A stretch of DNA of 31,196 nt from QWPN01 sp044238145 (GTDB lineage: Bacteria; Planctomycetota; Planctomycetia; Pirellulales; UBA1268): assembly GCA_044238145.1 (NCBI GenBank), contig JBIIDT010000034.1, positions 1-31,196 of the forward strand. Reading direction: 5' to 3'. Below the pieces are notes generated by a model. The model searched no databases. It saw nothing but the letters and a program-made list of their open reading frames with translations, and had not been told where the DNA came from. Of this stretch, positions 22,496 through 29,920 are shown in pieces. Position 1 is the stretch's first letter, and every line of letters begins with the position of its first letter. The position numbers were made by a program, and so were the translations under genes.

Positions 22496-23941
22496 TCACG
22501 CACCGTTCTCGATGACGTCCATCACGTCGAGGACGACCGCCTCGTCGGCGCCGGGGCCGCCCACGACCTGCACGCCCACGGGCAGCCCGCCGCTGCCGCG
22601 ATCGGTCGCCGCCGCGGCCCGCAGCACCGGGTCGAACGAGAAGCCGCGGCCACGCTCCTCGTCGAGACGCACCCGCGTGACCGGCACGGCCCCGGCGGGC
22701 AGCTCGAGCAGATTCGCGAGCAGGCAGGGCGCGGCCGCGAGCACGAGACGGGCCGCCGTGCCGTGCCGCAGCGCCGGCAGCGCCGAGACGGGGCACACGA
22801 TCGCGTCGATGCCGGCCATCTCGTTCGCGAATCGCTTCCGCAGGGCGTCGCGGGCCACGAGCAGTTCCTCCACGCCCGCGTCGTCCCGCGGCCCGGTGCG
22901 ACCGAGAGCCTCGGCCTCGATGCCGCGGCCCGCGAGCCGTGCAACGGCCGCCACGAGCGGGCGGATGCTCCGCGGCATCCTCGCCAGCCGCAGGAGCCGA
23001 GCCACGCCCGGGATCGGCCGCTCCGCGCCGAACAGCCGGCCGATGTCGGCGCCGCCATCGGCCGACACGATCGCCAGCATGAGCCAGGCCGCGTCGCGGG
23101 CGAGTCTGCCGTCGAGTGGCCGCACGGTTGCGCCCGCCGCGGCGAGCCGCTCCACTGCCTCGCGAACCGCCCGGCGGATGGCCGCCGACGCTGGAATCGG
23201 CCCGGCATCGTCCCACCAGCCGATCGTGAACGGCCGCGGCGCCGCCTTTGCCGGCACCCCGACGGCCGCCAACGCCGGCCGGAGGTCGGCAACCGCGCGG
23301 GCGAGGAACCCGGCCCGTGGCCGCACGGCCGTGAGGTGCGGCAGCGTCTCGAAGGCGCCGCCCGTGCCGACCACGGCCGAGCGGGGCATGATCGTGGCGA
23401 TGCCGCAGGCGTGCGCCGGTTGTCGCAGGCTGCCGGCGAGATCGTTCCCCAGGCCCAGCGGCACGACGCCCGCCGCGACCGCCGCCGCGTCGCCACCGCT
23501 CGAGCCGCCCGGGCCGCGAGAGGCGTCGCCGGGATGATTCGTGCGTCCCCAGACCGGGTTGACGGTCTCGTGGAGCATCATCGCCTGCGGCACGTTCGTC
23601 TTGCCGACGACGATCGCGCCCGCCGCCTTCAACCGCGCGACGAGCGGTGCGTCGGACTCGTCGACCGCGTCCCGCCGCGTGACGAGGCCCACGGTCGTCC
23701 GCAGCCCCGCGACGGCGAAGCAATCCTTGACGCACACGGGCACGCCGGCGAGCGGGCCGTCGCGGGTCTCCCGGGCCTCGGCGGCGGCCTCCACGAACCG
23801 CGGCTGCACCAGCGCGTTGATCGTGGCGTGTGTCGCCTCGTGCCGCGCCGCGGCCTCGGCGAGCACCGCCGCCGGGTCACGCGAGCCCGTCTGCACCGCG
23901 GCACGGATGTCGGCGACGGACAGCAACCGCGAACCTGCCAA
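22496..23941 (-). CDS. Amidase signature family protein
   Basis: A 481-aa hydrolase of the amidase signature family, which cleaves carboxamide C-N bonds through a Ser-cisSer-Lys triad. Visible parts: K72 in VPVCVKDCFAVAG, the glycine/serine signature RGPGGSSGGDAAAVAAG (142-158) and S171 in LGNDLAGSLRQPAHACGI, the equivalent of the usual GGSIR motif. No N-terminal targeting signal is seen. It does not look like GatA (no GatB/C nearby) or a clear allophanate hydrolase; the substrate is unknown. The frame opens at TTG 23941, 22 bp after the stop of the upstream acidic membrane protein, with no clear Shine-Dalgarno. An ATG at 23943-23945 is out of frame. It converges on the chemosensory operon with paired hairpins between. 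Confidence 0.85.
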   Translation of the reverse strand: MAGSRLLSVADIRAAVQTGSRDPAAVLAEAAARHEATHATINALVQPRFVEAAAEARETRDGPLAGVPVCVKDCFAVAGLRTTVGLVTRRDAVDESDAPLVARLKAAGAIVVGKTNVPQAMMLHETVNPVWGRTNHPGDASRGPGGSSGGDAAAVAAGVVPLGLGNDLAGSLRQPAHACGIATIMPRSAVVGTGGAFETLPHLTAVRPRAGFLARAVADLRPALAAVGVPAKAAPRPFTIGWWDDAGPIPASAAIRRAVREAVERLAAAGATVRPLDGRLARDAAWLMLAIVSADGGADIGRLFGAERPIPGVARLLRLARMPRSIRPLVAAVARLAGRGIEAEALGRTGPRDDAGVEELLVARDALRKRFANEMAGIDAIVCPVSALPALRHGTAARLVLAAAPCLLANLLELPAGAVPVTRVRLDEERGRGFSFDPVLRAAAATDRGSGGLPVGVQVVGGPGADEAVVLDVMDVIENGA

Positions 23942-23963
23942 TCATCTGCCCGGGCCGGCGATC

Positions 23964-25685
23964 TCAGAACGGCGTGCCGCCGCCCGCCGGCGGCGCCGAC
24001 GGCCGCACGTCGGCGGCCCAGATCACGTCGCCGTCGAACAGCATGCCCGTGAGCACGACCTCGTCGCCGACGACCGCGGCCGGCTCCATCCGCGAGAGCA
24101 CCACGATCTCGCGGACGCCGTCCTTGGCCTGCGGGAGCGTCATCTTCGACGACCAGTAGGGCCCGATCTTCCGGGACGACTGGAACGTCACCGGCACGAT
24201 GACGCCGTCGCTCGGCCGCTTCGCGTAATCGAGCCAGTTGCGGCCGAGCCGCACGAGATCGTCCCGGTGCCGCTGCAGGCGGTCGTGCAGGCCGCTGAGC
24301 GAGTCGGGGGCCTCCGCGAGCGGCCGTCCCGCGTCGGCCGAGATCCGCTCGAGCATCACCAGTTCCGCGCCGACCGTGGCCAGCGACTTGTACAGTTCGA
24401 CGAGCAGCTTCTTCCGCGCCGGATCCTCGGCATCGGCCACCTCTTCGAGGGCTTGGACCGCCACGAGGGCCTCCTCGACCGCGGCGTCGAACGGCTCGCG
24501 GTCGGCGGCGGCCGCTTCGGCGGCCGCCTGTGCGGCCTTGGCCGCCGCCAACTCGGCATCGAGCGGCGACGGCTCGGACGGCTTCACCGCCGGCTCCGTG
24601 GCGGCTGCGAGCGGATCCTCGAACGTCTCGCCGTCACCCGGCACGACCGGCGTGTCGTCGACGACCGGATCGCCCGACTCCTTCGCGCCAGGCTCGTCCA
24701 TAGGCAGGGTGGGCAGTTCCTCTCCACCCGTGCCGGGCTCCGGCGACGATTCGCCCTCGCCGGATGGCGTTCCAGTGCCGAGCGCATCGAGGGGCGAGCC
24801 CTTGCCGACGCCGCCAACGCCACCCGTGGCGGGCTTCTTGGCGCCGGGCTGGAACTTCTGCGGCAGAAGGAAGGCGACGCTTTCGGGCACATGCTTCGTG
24901 ACCTTGAACGGGTCTTTCTGGAATCCCCAGATCAGGATGCCGAGCGTGATCGGGATCGCCATCACGCCTCCCAGCACCACGCCGATCATCTGGCCGAGAC
25001 CGCCCTTCTTGCGCGATGTGGCCTTGCCGGCCTTGGCGGCCTTGCCGGCCTTGGCGGGCTTGCGGGCCGCGGTGCCCGCGGCGACCCCGATGGTGCCGGC
25101 CACGGCTCCCACGGCCTCCCCGACGCCTGCATCGACGCCCGGAAACGCCTCTTCGTCCACCGCAGCGGTCAGCGACGGCACGGCCTCCTCGGCCGTGGTC
25201 ATCACCGGCTCGGGATCGTCGAACGAGAACGTGTCGCCCGACGTGGCGGCGTCGCCCGACGGCTGGTCGTCCGCGGGACCGACGTCTTCCCAGGCGTCCA
25301 CCTCGCCGGATGCGACGATCCCCGACTGGCCCGTGCCGATCTCGATCGACGACGAGGAACCCGTCGCCTCGGCCTCGGGAAGCGCGGCCGGCGCGGCGTC
25401 GCCGACCGCCGCGTCGCCGTCCTCGAGCCACGACCCGACGAGGTCGTCGTCGAGCGGCTCCTCCGCCACCGCCTCGGCCGCGGCCGGTTCGGCGGGCGGC
25501 TCCGGTGCAGGTTCGTCCGCCGGGAAGTCAGGGTCTGCGGCCGAGGCCGCGAGCCCGGCCGGCTCCGTCTCCGCCGGCTCGTCGAACGAGAAGGCAAACT
25601 CCTCCGCGGGTCCGTCGGGCCCGTCCGACAGGAGGTCGCCCCAGGGGTCCGGCGCGGGATCGTCGTTCTGCTTGTCGTCAGCCAT
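23964..25685 (-). CDS. Acidic single-pass membrane protein of unknown function
   Basis: A 573-aa protein from ATG 25685 (MADDKQNDDPAPDPWGDLL), preceded by GGGGAG. Residues 1-~205 are strongly acidic and Ala/Pro/Glu-rich. A basic Ala/Lys stretch (PAKAGKAAKAGKATSRKKGG) then precedes one hydrophobic helix, MIGVVLGGVMAIPITLGILIW (about 231-253). Positive-inside reasoning puts the acidic N-terminus in the cytoplasm and the C-terminal half outside. After the helix comes DPFKVTKHVPE with FLLPQKFQPG, a Gly/Pro linker, an Ala/Glu-rich probable coiled coil (about 385-470), and a compact C-terminal domain ending APPAGGGTPF that may be beta-rich. The helix plus WGFQKDPF wording reminds me of planctomycete-restricted proteins; no function is assigned. 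It is probably co-transcribed with the amidase. Confidence 0.82.
   Translation of the reverse strand: MADDKQNDDPAPDPWGDLLSDGPDGPAEEFAFSFDEPAETEPAGLAASAADPDFPADEPAPEPPAEPAAAEAVAEEPLDDDLVGSWLEDGDAAVGDAAPAALPEAEATGSSSSIEIGTGQSGIVASGEVDAWEDVGPADDQPSGDAATSGDTFSFDDPEPVMTTAEEAVPSLTAAVDEEAFPGVDAGVGEAVGAVAGTIGVAAGTAARKPAKAGKAAKAGKATSRKKGGLGQMIGVVLGGVMAIPITLGILIWGFQKDPFKVTKHVPESVAFLLPQKFQPGAKKPATGGVGGVGKGSPLDALGTGTPSGEGESSPEPGTGGEELPTLPMDEPGAKESGDPVVDDTPVVPGDGETFEDPLAAATEPAVKPSEPSPLDAELAAAKAAQAAAEAAAADREPFDAAVEEALVAVQALEEVADAEDPARKKLLVELYKSLATVGAELVMLERISADAGRPLAEAPDSLSGLHDRLQRHRDDLVRLGRNWLDYAKRPSDGVIVPVTFQSSRKIGPYWSSKMTLPQAKDGVREIVVLSRMEPAAVVGDEVVLTGMLFDGDVIWAADVRPSAPPAGGGTPF
25021..25056 (-). repeat. 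Two exact tandem 18-bp repeats inside the acidic membrane protein gene
   Basis: The 18-bp unit GCCTTGCCGGCCTTGGCG occurs twice in tandem (25021-25038, 25039-25056). Each unit is itself built of two 9-mers differing at one base. On the coding strand it specifies the Lys/Ala/Gly linker just before the transmembrane helix. Repeat length is a multiple of three, so copy-number change would keep the frame. Confidence 0.75.
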
Positions 25686-25793
25686 CGCGATCTCCCCGAC
25701 TCGCTTCCAAGGTGGATGGTGCCGCCCGCATCGCCGCGGGCCGAACAAGTGTACCACCGGGGTTTCCCGGGCCGCCACCGCGGGAGGCTGCCA

Positions 25794-27329
25794 TCACAGA
25801 CCGTGCGCCGGCCCGTAGCGGCGCCGCAGGCTCGCGAGCAGGCCGGCCTCGGAAACCGGCCGCCCGCTGACCCGCTCGACGAGCGGGTCCGATTCCATGA
25901 TCCGGCCCGTGGCGTGCACCTCCCGCCGCAGCCAGCCGAGCAGGTCGCCGAAGGAGCCGGCCGCGAATTGGCTCTCCAGTCCGGGCAGTTGCTCCTCGGC
26001 GGCGGCCATCAACTGGGCGGCGAACATGTTGCCGAGGGCGTAGGTCGGGAAGTAGCCCACCAGGCCGGCGCTCCAATGGATGTCCTGGAGCACGCCGTCG
26101 ACATCGCTCGGCGGCCGCAGGCCGAAGTCCTGCACGAACCGCTCGTTCCAAGCGCCGGGCAGGTCGGCGACGGCGAGGTCTCCGTGAACCACGGCCCGCT
26201 CCAGGTCGAACCGCAGCATCACGTGGAGGTTGTAGGTCACCTCGTCGGCCTCGACGCGGATGAACGTCGGCCGGACCGTGAGCAGCGCCTCGTGAACGGC
26301 GGCGGCGCTGGCATCGCCGAGCGCCTCCGGGAAGGCATCCCGGGCCGCGGGGAAGCACCACTCCCAGAAGGCCCGCGACCGGCCCACGAGGTTCTCCCAG
26401 AGTCGCGACTGCGACTCGTGGATCCCCAGTGACGCGGCCTCGCCAGGGGGCAGTCCGTACCACTCCCGCCGCAGTCCCTGCTCGTACAGCCCGTGCCCGG
26501 CCTCGTGGAGCACGCCGCCGAGGGCCGTCGGCAGGAACCGTTCGTCCCACCGCGTCGTGATGCGGACGTCGTCCGGACCCATCGTCGAGCAAAACGGGTG
26601 GGCGGTGGTGTCGATGCGGCCGCGACGGAAGTCGAAGCCGATCCGCTCGGCGACCAGCGCCACGAACCGCCTCTGCGCCTCCACCGGATAGCGCCGCCTG
26701 AGGACGGCGTCGTCGGGCCGCATTCGCGCCGCGGCGCAGGCCTGCACGAGCGGCACGAGGCCCGCGCGGAGGCCCGCGAACCGCTCCGCGATCGCCCGCC
26801 AGCGCCCCCCCGGCTCGTAGTCGTCGAGCAGGGCGTCGTACGGGTCGAGGTCCGGGCTCTGGCAGGCGGCCTGCTCCCGCTTGAGCGCGAACATCCGCTC
26901 GAGCCAGGGTTCGAGCATCGTCCAGTCCGAGGCCGCGCGGGCGGCGACCCAGGCCTGCTGGGCCTCGACCCGCGTACGGGCCAGTTCCTCCACGAGCCGC
27001 GGCGGCAGCCGCGACTGCTTCGCGAAGTCCCGCGCCAGGAGCCGGATCGTGGCCTGCTCGTCCGGCGTGCCCCCGTGCGCCAGCGGGCCCGCGGCCAGCC
27101 GCGCGAGCCGTGCGCCCTGCCGCGGATCGGTCCGCTCGCGGTGGGCGAGGGCCGCCAGGGCCGCCGCCTGCTCCCCGCGGTAGGACGCCGCTTCGGGCGG
27201 CATCATCGTCTGCTCGTCCCAGCCGAGGAGCGACTCGACCGAGCCCAGCACGGCGGCCCGCCGCGCCTGGCCGCAGGCGGCCGCGAAGGCCTCGCTCTCG
27301 GTCCGTTCGCCCGCCTCGTCCCGTGCCAT
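25794..27329 (-). CDS. Carboxypeptidase M32 (thermostable carboxypeptidase Taq family)
   Basis: A 511-aa zinc metallocarboxypeptidase of family M32, normal family length. Zinc and catalytic motif HEAGH at 275-279; other conserved blocks are LGSVESLLGWDEQTMMPP (28-45), TTAHPFCSTM (241-250), DVRITTRWDE (254-263), HESQSRLWENLVGRS (304-318) and IRVEADEVTYNLHV toward the C-terminus. It releases C-terminal residues from peptides, probably in the cytoplasm because no signal peptide is present. ATG 27329 (MARDEAGERTESEAF) places the N-terminal helix as in the family; the open frame beyond it is arginine-rich shadow. A candidate promoter is at 27375-27404. It is divergent from bshB1. Confidence 0.93.
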   Translation of the reverse strand: MARDEAGERTESEAFAAACGQARRAAVLGSVESLLGWDEQTMMPPEAASYRGEQAAALAALAHRERTDPRQGARLARLAAGPLAHGGTPDEQATIRLLARDFAKQSRLPPRLVEELARTRVEAQQAWVAARAASDWTMLEPWLERMFALKREQAACQSPDLDPYDALLDDYEPGGRWRAIAERFAGLRAGLVPLVQACAAARMRPDDAVLRRRYPVEAQRRFVALVAERIGFDFRRGRIDTTAHPFCSTMGPDDVRITTRWDERFLPTALGGVLHEAGHGLYEQGLRREWYGLPPGEAASLGIHESQSRLWENLVGRSRAFWEWCFPAARDAFPEALGDASAAAVHEALLTVRPTFIRVEADEVTYNLHVMLRFDLERAVVHGDLAVADLPGAWNERFVQDFGLRPPSDVDGVLQDIHWSAGLVGYFPTYALGNMFAAQLMAAAEEQLPGLESQFAAGSFGDLLGWLRREVHATGRIMESDPLVERVSGRPVSEAGLLASLRRRYGPAHGL

Positions 27330-27374
27330 GCCCGCCCGGCCGTGCCGGTCTCCGTCGTGCCCGCGTCGCGGCAG

Positions 27375-27404
27375 AGTATGCTCGTCCCCGTCGGATCGCG
27401 ACAA
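27375..27404 (-). promoter_or_regulatory. Sigma-70-like promoter candidate for the M32 carboxypeptidase
   Basis: On the minus strand, TTGTCG (27399-27404), 18-nt spacer, CATACT (27375-27380), about 46 nt upstream of the ATG; each hexamer matches consensus at 4 of 6. The complementary TATGCT could serve the divergent bshB1 gene. Pattern match only. Confidence 0.28.
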
Positions 27405-27426
27405 CCCGCCCCGGCCGGAGCCGTCC

Positions 27427-28110
27427 ATGCTCGACGCCCTCGTCATCGCCCCGCATCCCGACGACGCCGAACTCGGCATGGGGGGCACGATCGCCGTGCT
27501 GCTCGCGCGGGGCATGCAGGTCGGCATCCTCGACCTCACCGATGGCGAGCCCACGCCCCGCGGCTCCGTCGAGATCCGCGGCCGCGAAACGGCGGCCGCG
27601 ACGGCCGCGCTCGGCGTGCCCTGGCGGGAAAACCTCGGCCTGCCGAACCGTCGGCTGCAGGCCACGCTCGCGGCCCGCGGCGCCCTGGCGGGCGTGATCC
27701 GGCGCGTGCGTCCCCGCTGGCTGTTCGCCCCGCACTGGGTCGACGCCCACCCCGACCACGTGGCCGCGACGCGGCTCGCGGAGGCCGCCCGCTTCTGGGC
27801 GAAACTGACCAAGTGCGACCTGCCGGGCGAGCCGTGGCACCCGGAGCGGATCTACCACTACGCCTGCGTGCACCTGAAGGCCGTCCGTCGGCCGGCCTTC
27901 GTCGTCGACATCTCGACCAGCTGGCAGGCCAAGCGGCGGGCGCTGGCCTGCTACGCCAGCCAGTTCCCCGCCGACGCGCCGGCGCCGACGGTCCTCGAGC
28001 GGGTGGCGGCGGCCGACGCCTGGTGGGGATCCATGATCGGCACGACGCACGGCGAGCCGTTCTGGGCCCGCGAGCCGATCGGCCTGCGGGATTTCAGCGG
28101 CCTCGTGTGA
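27427..28110 (+). CDS. bshB1: PIG-L family deacetylase, BshB1 type (bacillithiol biosynthesis)
   Basis: A 227-aa zinc-dependent N-acetylglucosaminyl deacetylase. BshB1 removes the acetyl group from GlcNAc-malate in bacillithiol synthesis. Features: APHPDDAELGMGGT (H10, D13 and neighbours form the zinc site), ILDLTDGEPTPRGS (34-47), RENLGLPNRRL (67-77), LFAPHWVDAHPDH (99-111, with the second metal His), ARFWAKLTKCDLPGEPWHPE and FVVDISTSWQAKRRAL with CYASQF. These blocks fit BshB1 better than the mycothiol MshB or lincomycin types. The start is ATG 27427, immediately before the core strand. No bshA or bshC is in the window, so the pathway is inferred from this gene alone. Confidence 0.88.
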   Translation: MLDALVIAPHPDDAELGMGGTIAVLLARGMQVGILDLTDGEPTPRGSVEIRGRETAAATAALGVPWRENLGLPNRRLQATLAARGALAGVIRRVRPRWLFAPHWVDAHPDHVAATRLAEAARFWAKLTKCDLPGEPWHPERIYHYACVHLKAVRRPAFVVDISTSWQAKRRALACYASQFPADAPAPTVLERVAAADAWWGSMIGTTHGEPFWAREPIGLRDFSGLV

Positions 28111-28322
28111 CGCCCAAACGGTGCCGCCTGCCGGCCGCCCTGGGGCCTCCCGTCCCGCACAGATTCCCCAGAATCATGCCGGATCGCGGAGTCCCGGCGA
28201 CGGTTGGCCCGATCGCGGAGACTCGGGGGGCGATGGTCGGAAGGGTGGCGACCGCGCCGGCCGCCGACCGATACCCCTCGTGGCTTCGTGTGCGCGGGTC
28301 CGACACTCGTCCGGGGAACCTC

Positions 28323-28556
28323 ATGACCTCTCGCGACATCAACGTCATTGCCCTCGTCAAGGGGGGCGAGCGGTACGTGTTCCTGTACGACGACGACAGC
28401 CGCGACGAGGCGCTCAAGGCTCTGGCCCGGCACGCTTCGAATCCCGACCTGAGCTTCTCCTGGTACGACGCCGCCGTCCTCGGCCAGAAGGTTCGGGCCA
28501 ACACGCCGCGGCCGAGGCGGATCAAGTTCGTGCCCCGGGCCGACCGCCCGGCGTAG
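28323..28556 (+). CDS. Small conserved-looking protein upstream of xerC
   Basis: A 77-aa protein from ATG 28323 (MTSRDINVIALVKGGERYVF), with GGGGAA just upstream. Composition is that of a real folded protein: two hydrophobic strands (NVIALV, RYVFLYD), an acidic helix (DDSRDEALKALARHAS), then LSFSWYDAAVLGQKVR and a basic tail (RPRRIKFVPRADRP). It is not a shadow, because its protein-like pattern begins sharply at this ATG. I recall similar short proteins in planctomycetes but cannot name a function. It precedes xerC by 14 bp and is probably co-transcribed; a role with the recombinase is only a suggestion from position. Confidence 0.75.
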   Translation: MTSRDINVIALVKGGERYVFLYDDDSRDEALKALARHASNPDLSFSWYDAAVLGQKVRANTPRPRRIKFVPRADRPA

Positions 28557-28570
28557 CCCGCCGCGCGACC

Positions 28571-29488
28571 ATGCACCGCCCGCCGTCCGCCCCCGACTTC
28601 GCGACCACGATCGGGCGGTTCCTGACCCACCTCGGCGCGGAACGTGGCGGCTCGCCGCTGACCGTGAAGAGCTACCGCGAGGATCTCCTCCAGCTCGAGG
28701 AGTTCCTCCGCTCGGCCGGCTGCCGCGGGCCGGCCGACGGCTCGAGCGTCATTCTTCGCCGCTTCGCCTCCGGCCTGCACGCCGCCGGCTACGCCCCCGC
28801 CACGATCGCCAGGAAGCTCGCCAGCATGCGCAGCTTCTACGCCTTCTGCCAGCGCGAGGGGTGGGTGCGGGCCAACCCCGCCAAGCCGCTCCGCAGCCCG
28901 CGGCGGTCGCGGAAGCTGCCGAAGTTCCTCACCGGCGACGAGATCGGCCGGCTGCTCGCCGCGCCGCGGCCGCAGGCCGCCGGGGGCCTCCGCGACCGGG
29001 CGATCCTCGAACTGATGTACTCCTCCGGCGTTCGTGTGCAGGAACTGGTGAACCTGGACGACGCGGACCTCGACCTCCGCAATGCGACGGTCCGCGTCCG
29101 CGGCAAGGGCCGCCGCGAACGCCTGGGCATCGTGGGCGGCCACGCCCGGGCGGCGCTCCGCGACTGGCTCGCGGCCCGGCCGCGGACGGCATCGTCCGGC
29201 CGGGGGCCGCAGCCGCTGTTCACCAACAAGCTCGGCGGCCGGCTCTCCGTCCGCGGCGTCGCCCGGCTCCTGGAGAAGCACCTCGCCGCGGCCGGCCTCG
29301 CGGGCCGGGCCAGCCCGCACACCCTGCGGCACAGCTTCGCCACGCACCTCCTCGACGCCGGCGCCGACATCCGCAGCGTCCAGGAACTCCTCGGCCACAA
29401 GAGCCTGGTGACGACGCAGATCTACACCCACGTCACGACCAGCCGCCTGCTGGCCGAGTTCGACAAGGCCCACCCGCGCGCGCGCTAG
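28571..29488 (+). CDS. xerC: Tyrosine recombinase XerC/XerD family
   Basis: A 305-aa site-specific tyrosine recombinase, normal length for XerC/D, which resolve chromosome dimers at dif. The N-terminal SAM-like DNA-binding domain (about 10-105: FLTHLGAERGGSPLTVKSYR) is followed by the catalytic domain with the complete set R155 (SSGVRVQELV), K179 (RGKGRRERLG), H250-x-x-R253 (PHTLRHSFATHLL), H276 (LLGHKSL) and nucleophile Y285 (QIYTHV). The start is ATG 28571; upstream open sequence belongs to the 77-aa gene in another frame. No dif-like site is seen nearby. Chromosomal XerC is likelier than an integrase, because no mobile element boundaries are visible. XerC versus XerD cannot be settled from sequence alone. 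Confidence 0.92.
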   Translation: MHRPPSAPDFATTIGRFLTHLGAERGGSPLTVKSYREDLLQLEEFLRSAGCRGPADGSSVILRRFASGLHAAGYAPATIARKLASMRSFYAFCQREGWVRANPAKPLRSPRRSRKLPKFLTGDEIGRLLAAPRPQAAGGLRDRAILELMYSSGVRVQELVNLDDADLDLRNATVRVRGKGRRERLGIVGGHARAALRDWLAARPRTASSGRGPQPLFTNKLGGRLSVRGVARLLEKHLAAAGLAGRASPHTLRHSFATHLLDAGADIRSVQELLGHKSLVTTQIYTHVTTSRLLAEFDKAHPRAR

Positions 29489-29663
29489 GTCGCATGCGTG
29501 GGGTGGGGGCGGGGCTCCGAGGCCCAACCCGGCGAGCGGGCGGCAAAAGTCTCGTCGCCGGGGGCCGCGGCGGCCCCAAGGCTCCTCGAGCGTTCGCCGA
29601 CCCGCTCGCCTCCCTCGTGCGGCCGGGGCCGATGCTCGCGTCGACGGACGTGCGCATGCGACC
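29488..29663. repeat. Nested inverted-repeat element A
   Basis: Three concentric inverted repeats share one centre. Outer: GGTCGCATGCG (29488-29498) with CGCATGCGACC (29653-29663), perfect 11 bp. Middle: GGCGAGCGGG (29531-29540) with CCCGCTCGCC (29601-29610), perfect 10 bp, extendable by CGGC/GCCG across one bulge. Inner: GGGGCC (29561-29566), 5-nt loop, GGCCCC (29572-29577). It occupies the first part of the 432-bp gene-free stretch between convergent xerC and the response regulator. It may act as a transcription-stopping structure, a miniature mobile element or a structured RNA. Confidence 0.5.
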
Positions 29664-29728
29664 ACTGGGCCTTCCACCATCAAAGGAAAGGACGGGGTCG
29701 CGAGGCCCGGGCGCGCACCAGACGACGA

Positions 29729-29872
29729 GGTGAGGGGTCGCCCACAGCCATGAGAGCCGGGCTGTGGAGGCAAGCGAAGCCATGGACGGCGGAGCGCAGC
29801 CGCAACGCAGTGAGCGGGAGCCCGGAGGGCGCACGCGAACGTCCGGCGACGTGGCGTGGGCGGCCCCTCACC
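29729..29872. repeat. 144-nt element B with near-perfect terminal inverted repeats
   Basis: The ends GGTGAGGGGTCGCCCAC (29729-29745) and GTGGGCGGCCCCTCACC (29856-29872) are complementary over 17 bp with a single T:G mismatch, which would be a wobble pair in RNA. After one bulged A the pairing goes on for six more pairs (GCCATG 29747-29752 with CGTGGC 29850-29855). Inside, CCGGGCT (29757-29763) pairs with AGCCCGG (29819-29825), and the centre is full of short GGC/GCC and GCGG/CCGC stems. No ORF with protein character is inside and no clear target duplication flanks it. Candidate miniature element or structured non-coding RNA. Confidence 0.5.
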
Positions 29873-29920
29873 GGACCATCACCACGCTCCCGATCCTCGC
29901 GACGCGGCGCGTGCGGCCCG

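Noticed and set aside
22496..23941. GatA subunit of the amidotransferase or allophanate hydrolase
   Set aside because: No gatB or gatC neighbours, no C-terminal allophanate hydrolase domain, and the sequence blocks fit a general amidase better.
23942..23945. ATG just upstream of the amidase frame as its start
   Set aside because: It is out of frame with the amidase; the first in-frame start is TTG 23941.
23541..26432. 963-codon plus-strand open frame across amidase, acidic protein and carboxypeptidase
   Set aside because: Crosses three genes with recognisable products on the other strand and has only Arg/Gly/Leu-rich low-complexity sequence.
28182..28220. GATCGCGGAG direct repeat (28182-28191 and 28211-28220) as an operator
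   Set aside because: Only two 10-base copies with GC-rich common words and no symmetry; chance is likely.
29489..29920. Short open frames in the gap between xerC and the response regulator as genes
   Set aside because: Arg/Pro/Gly-rich translations, no ribosome binding sites and no conserved wording; the sequence is better explained by inverted-repeat elements.
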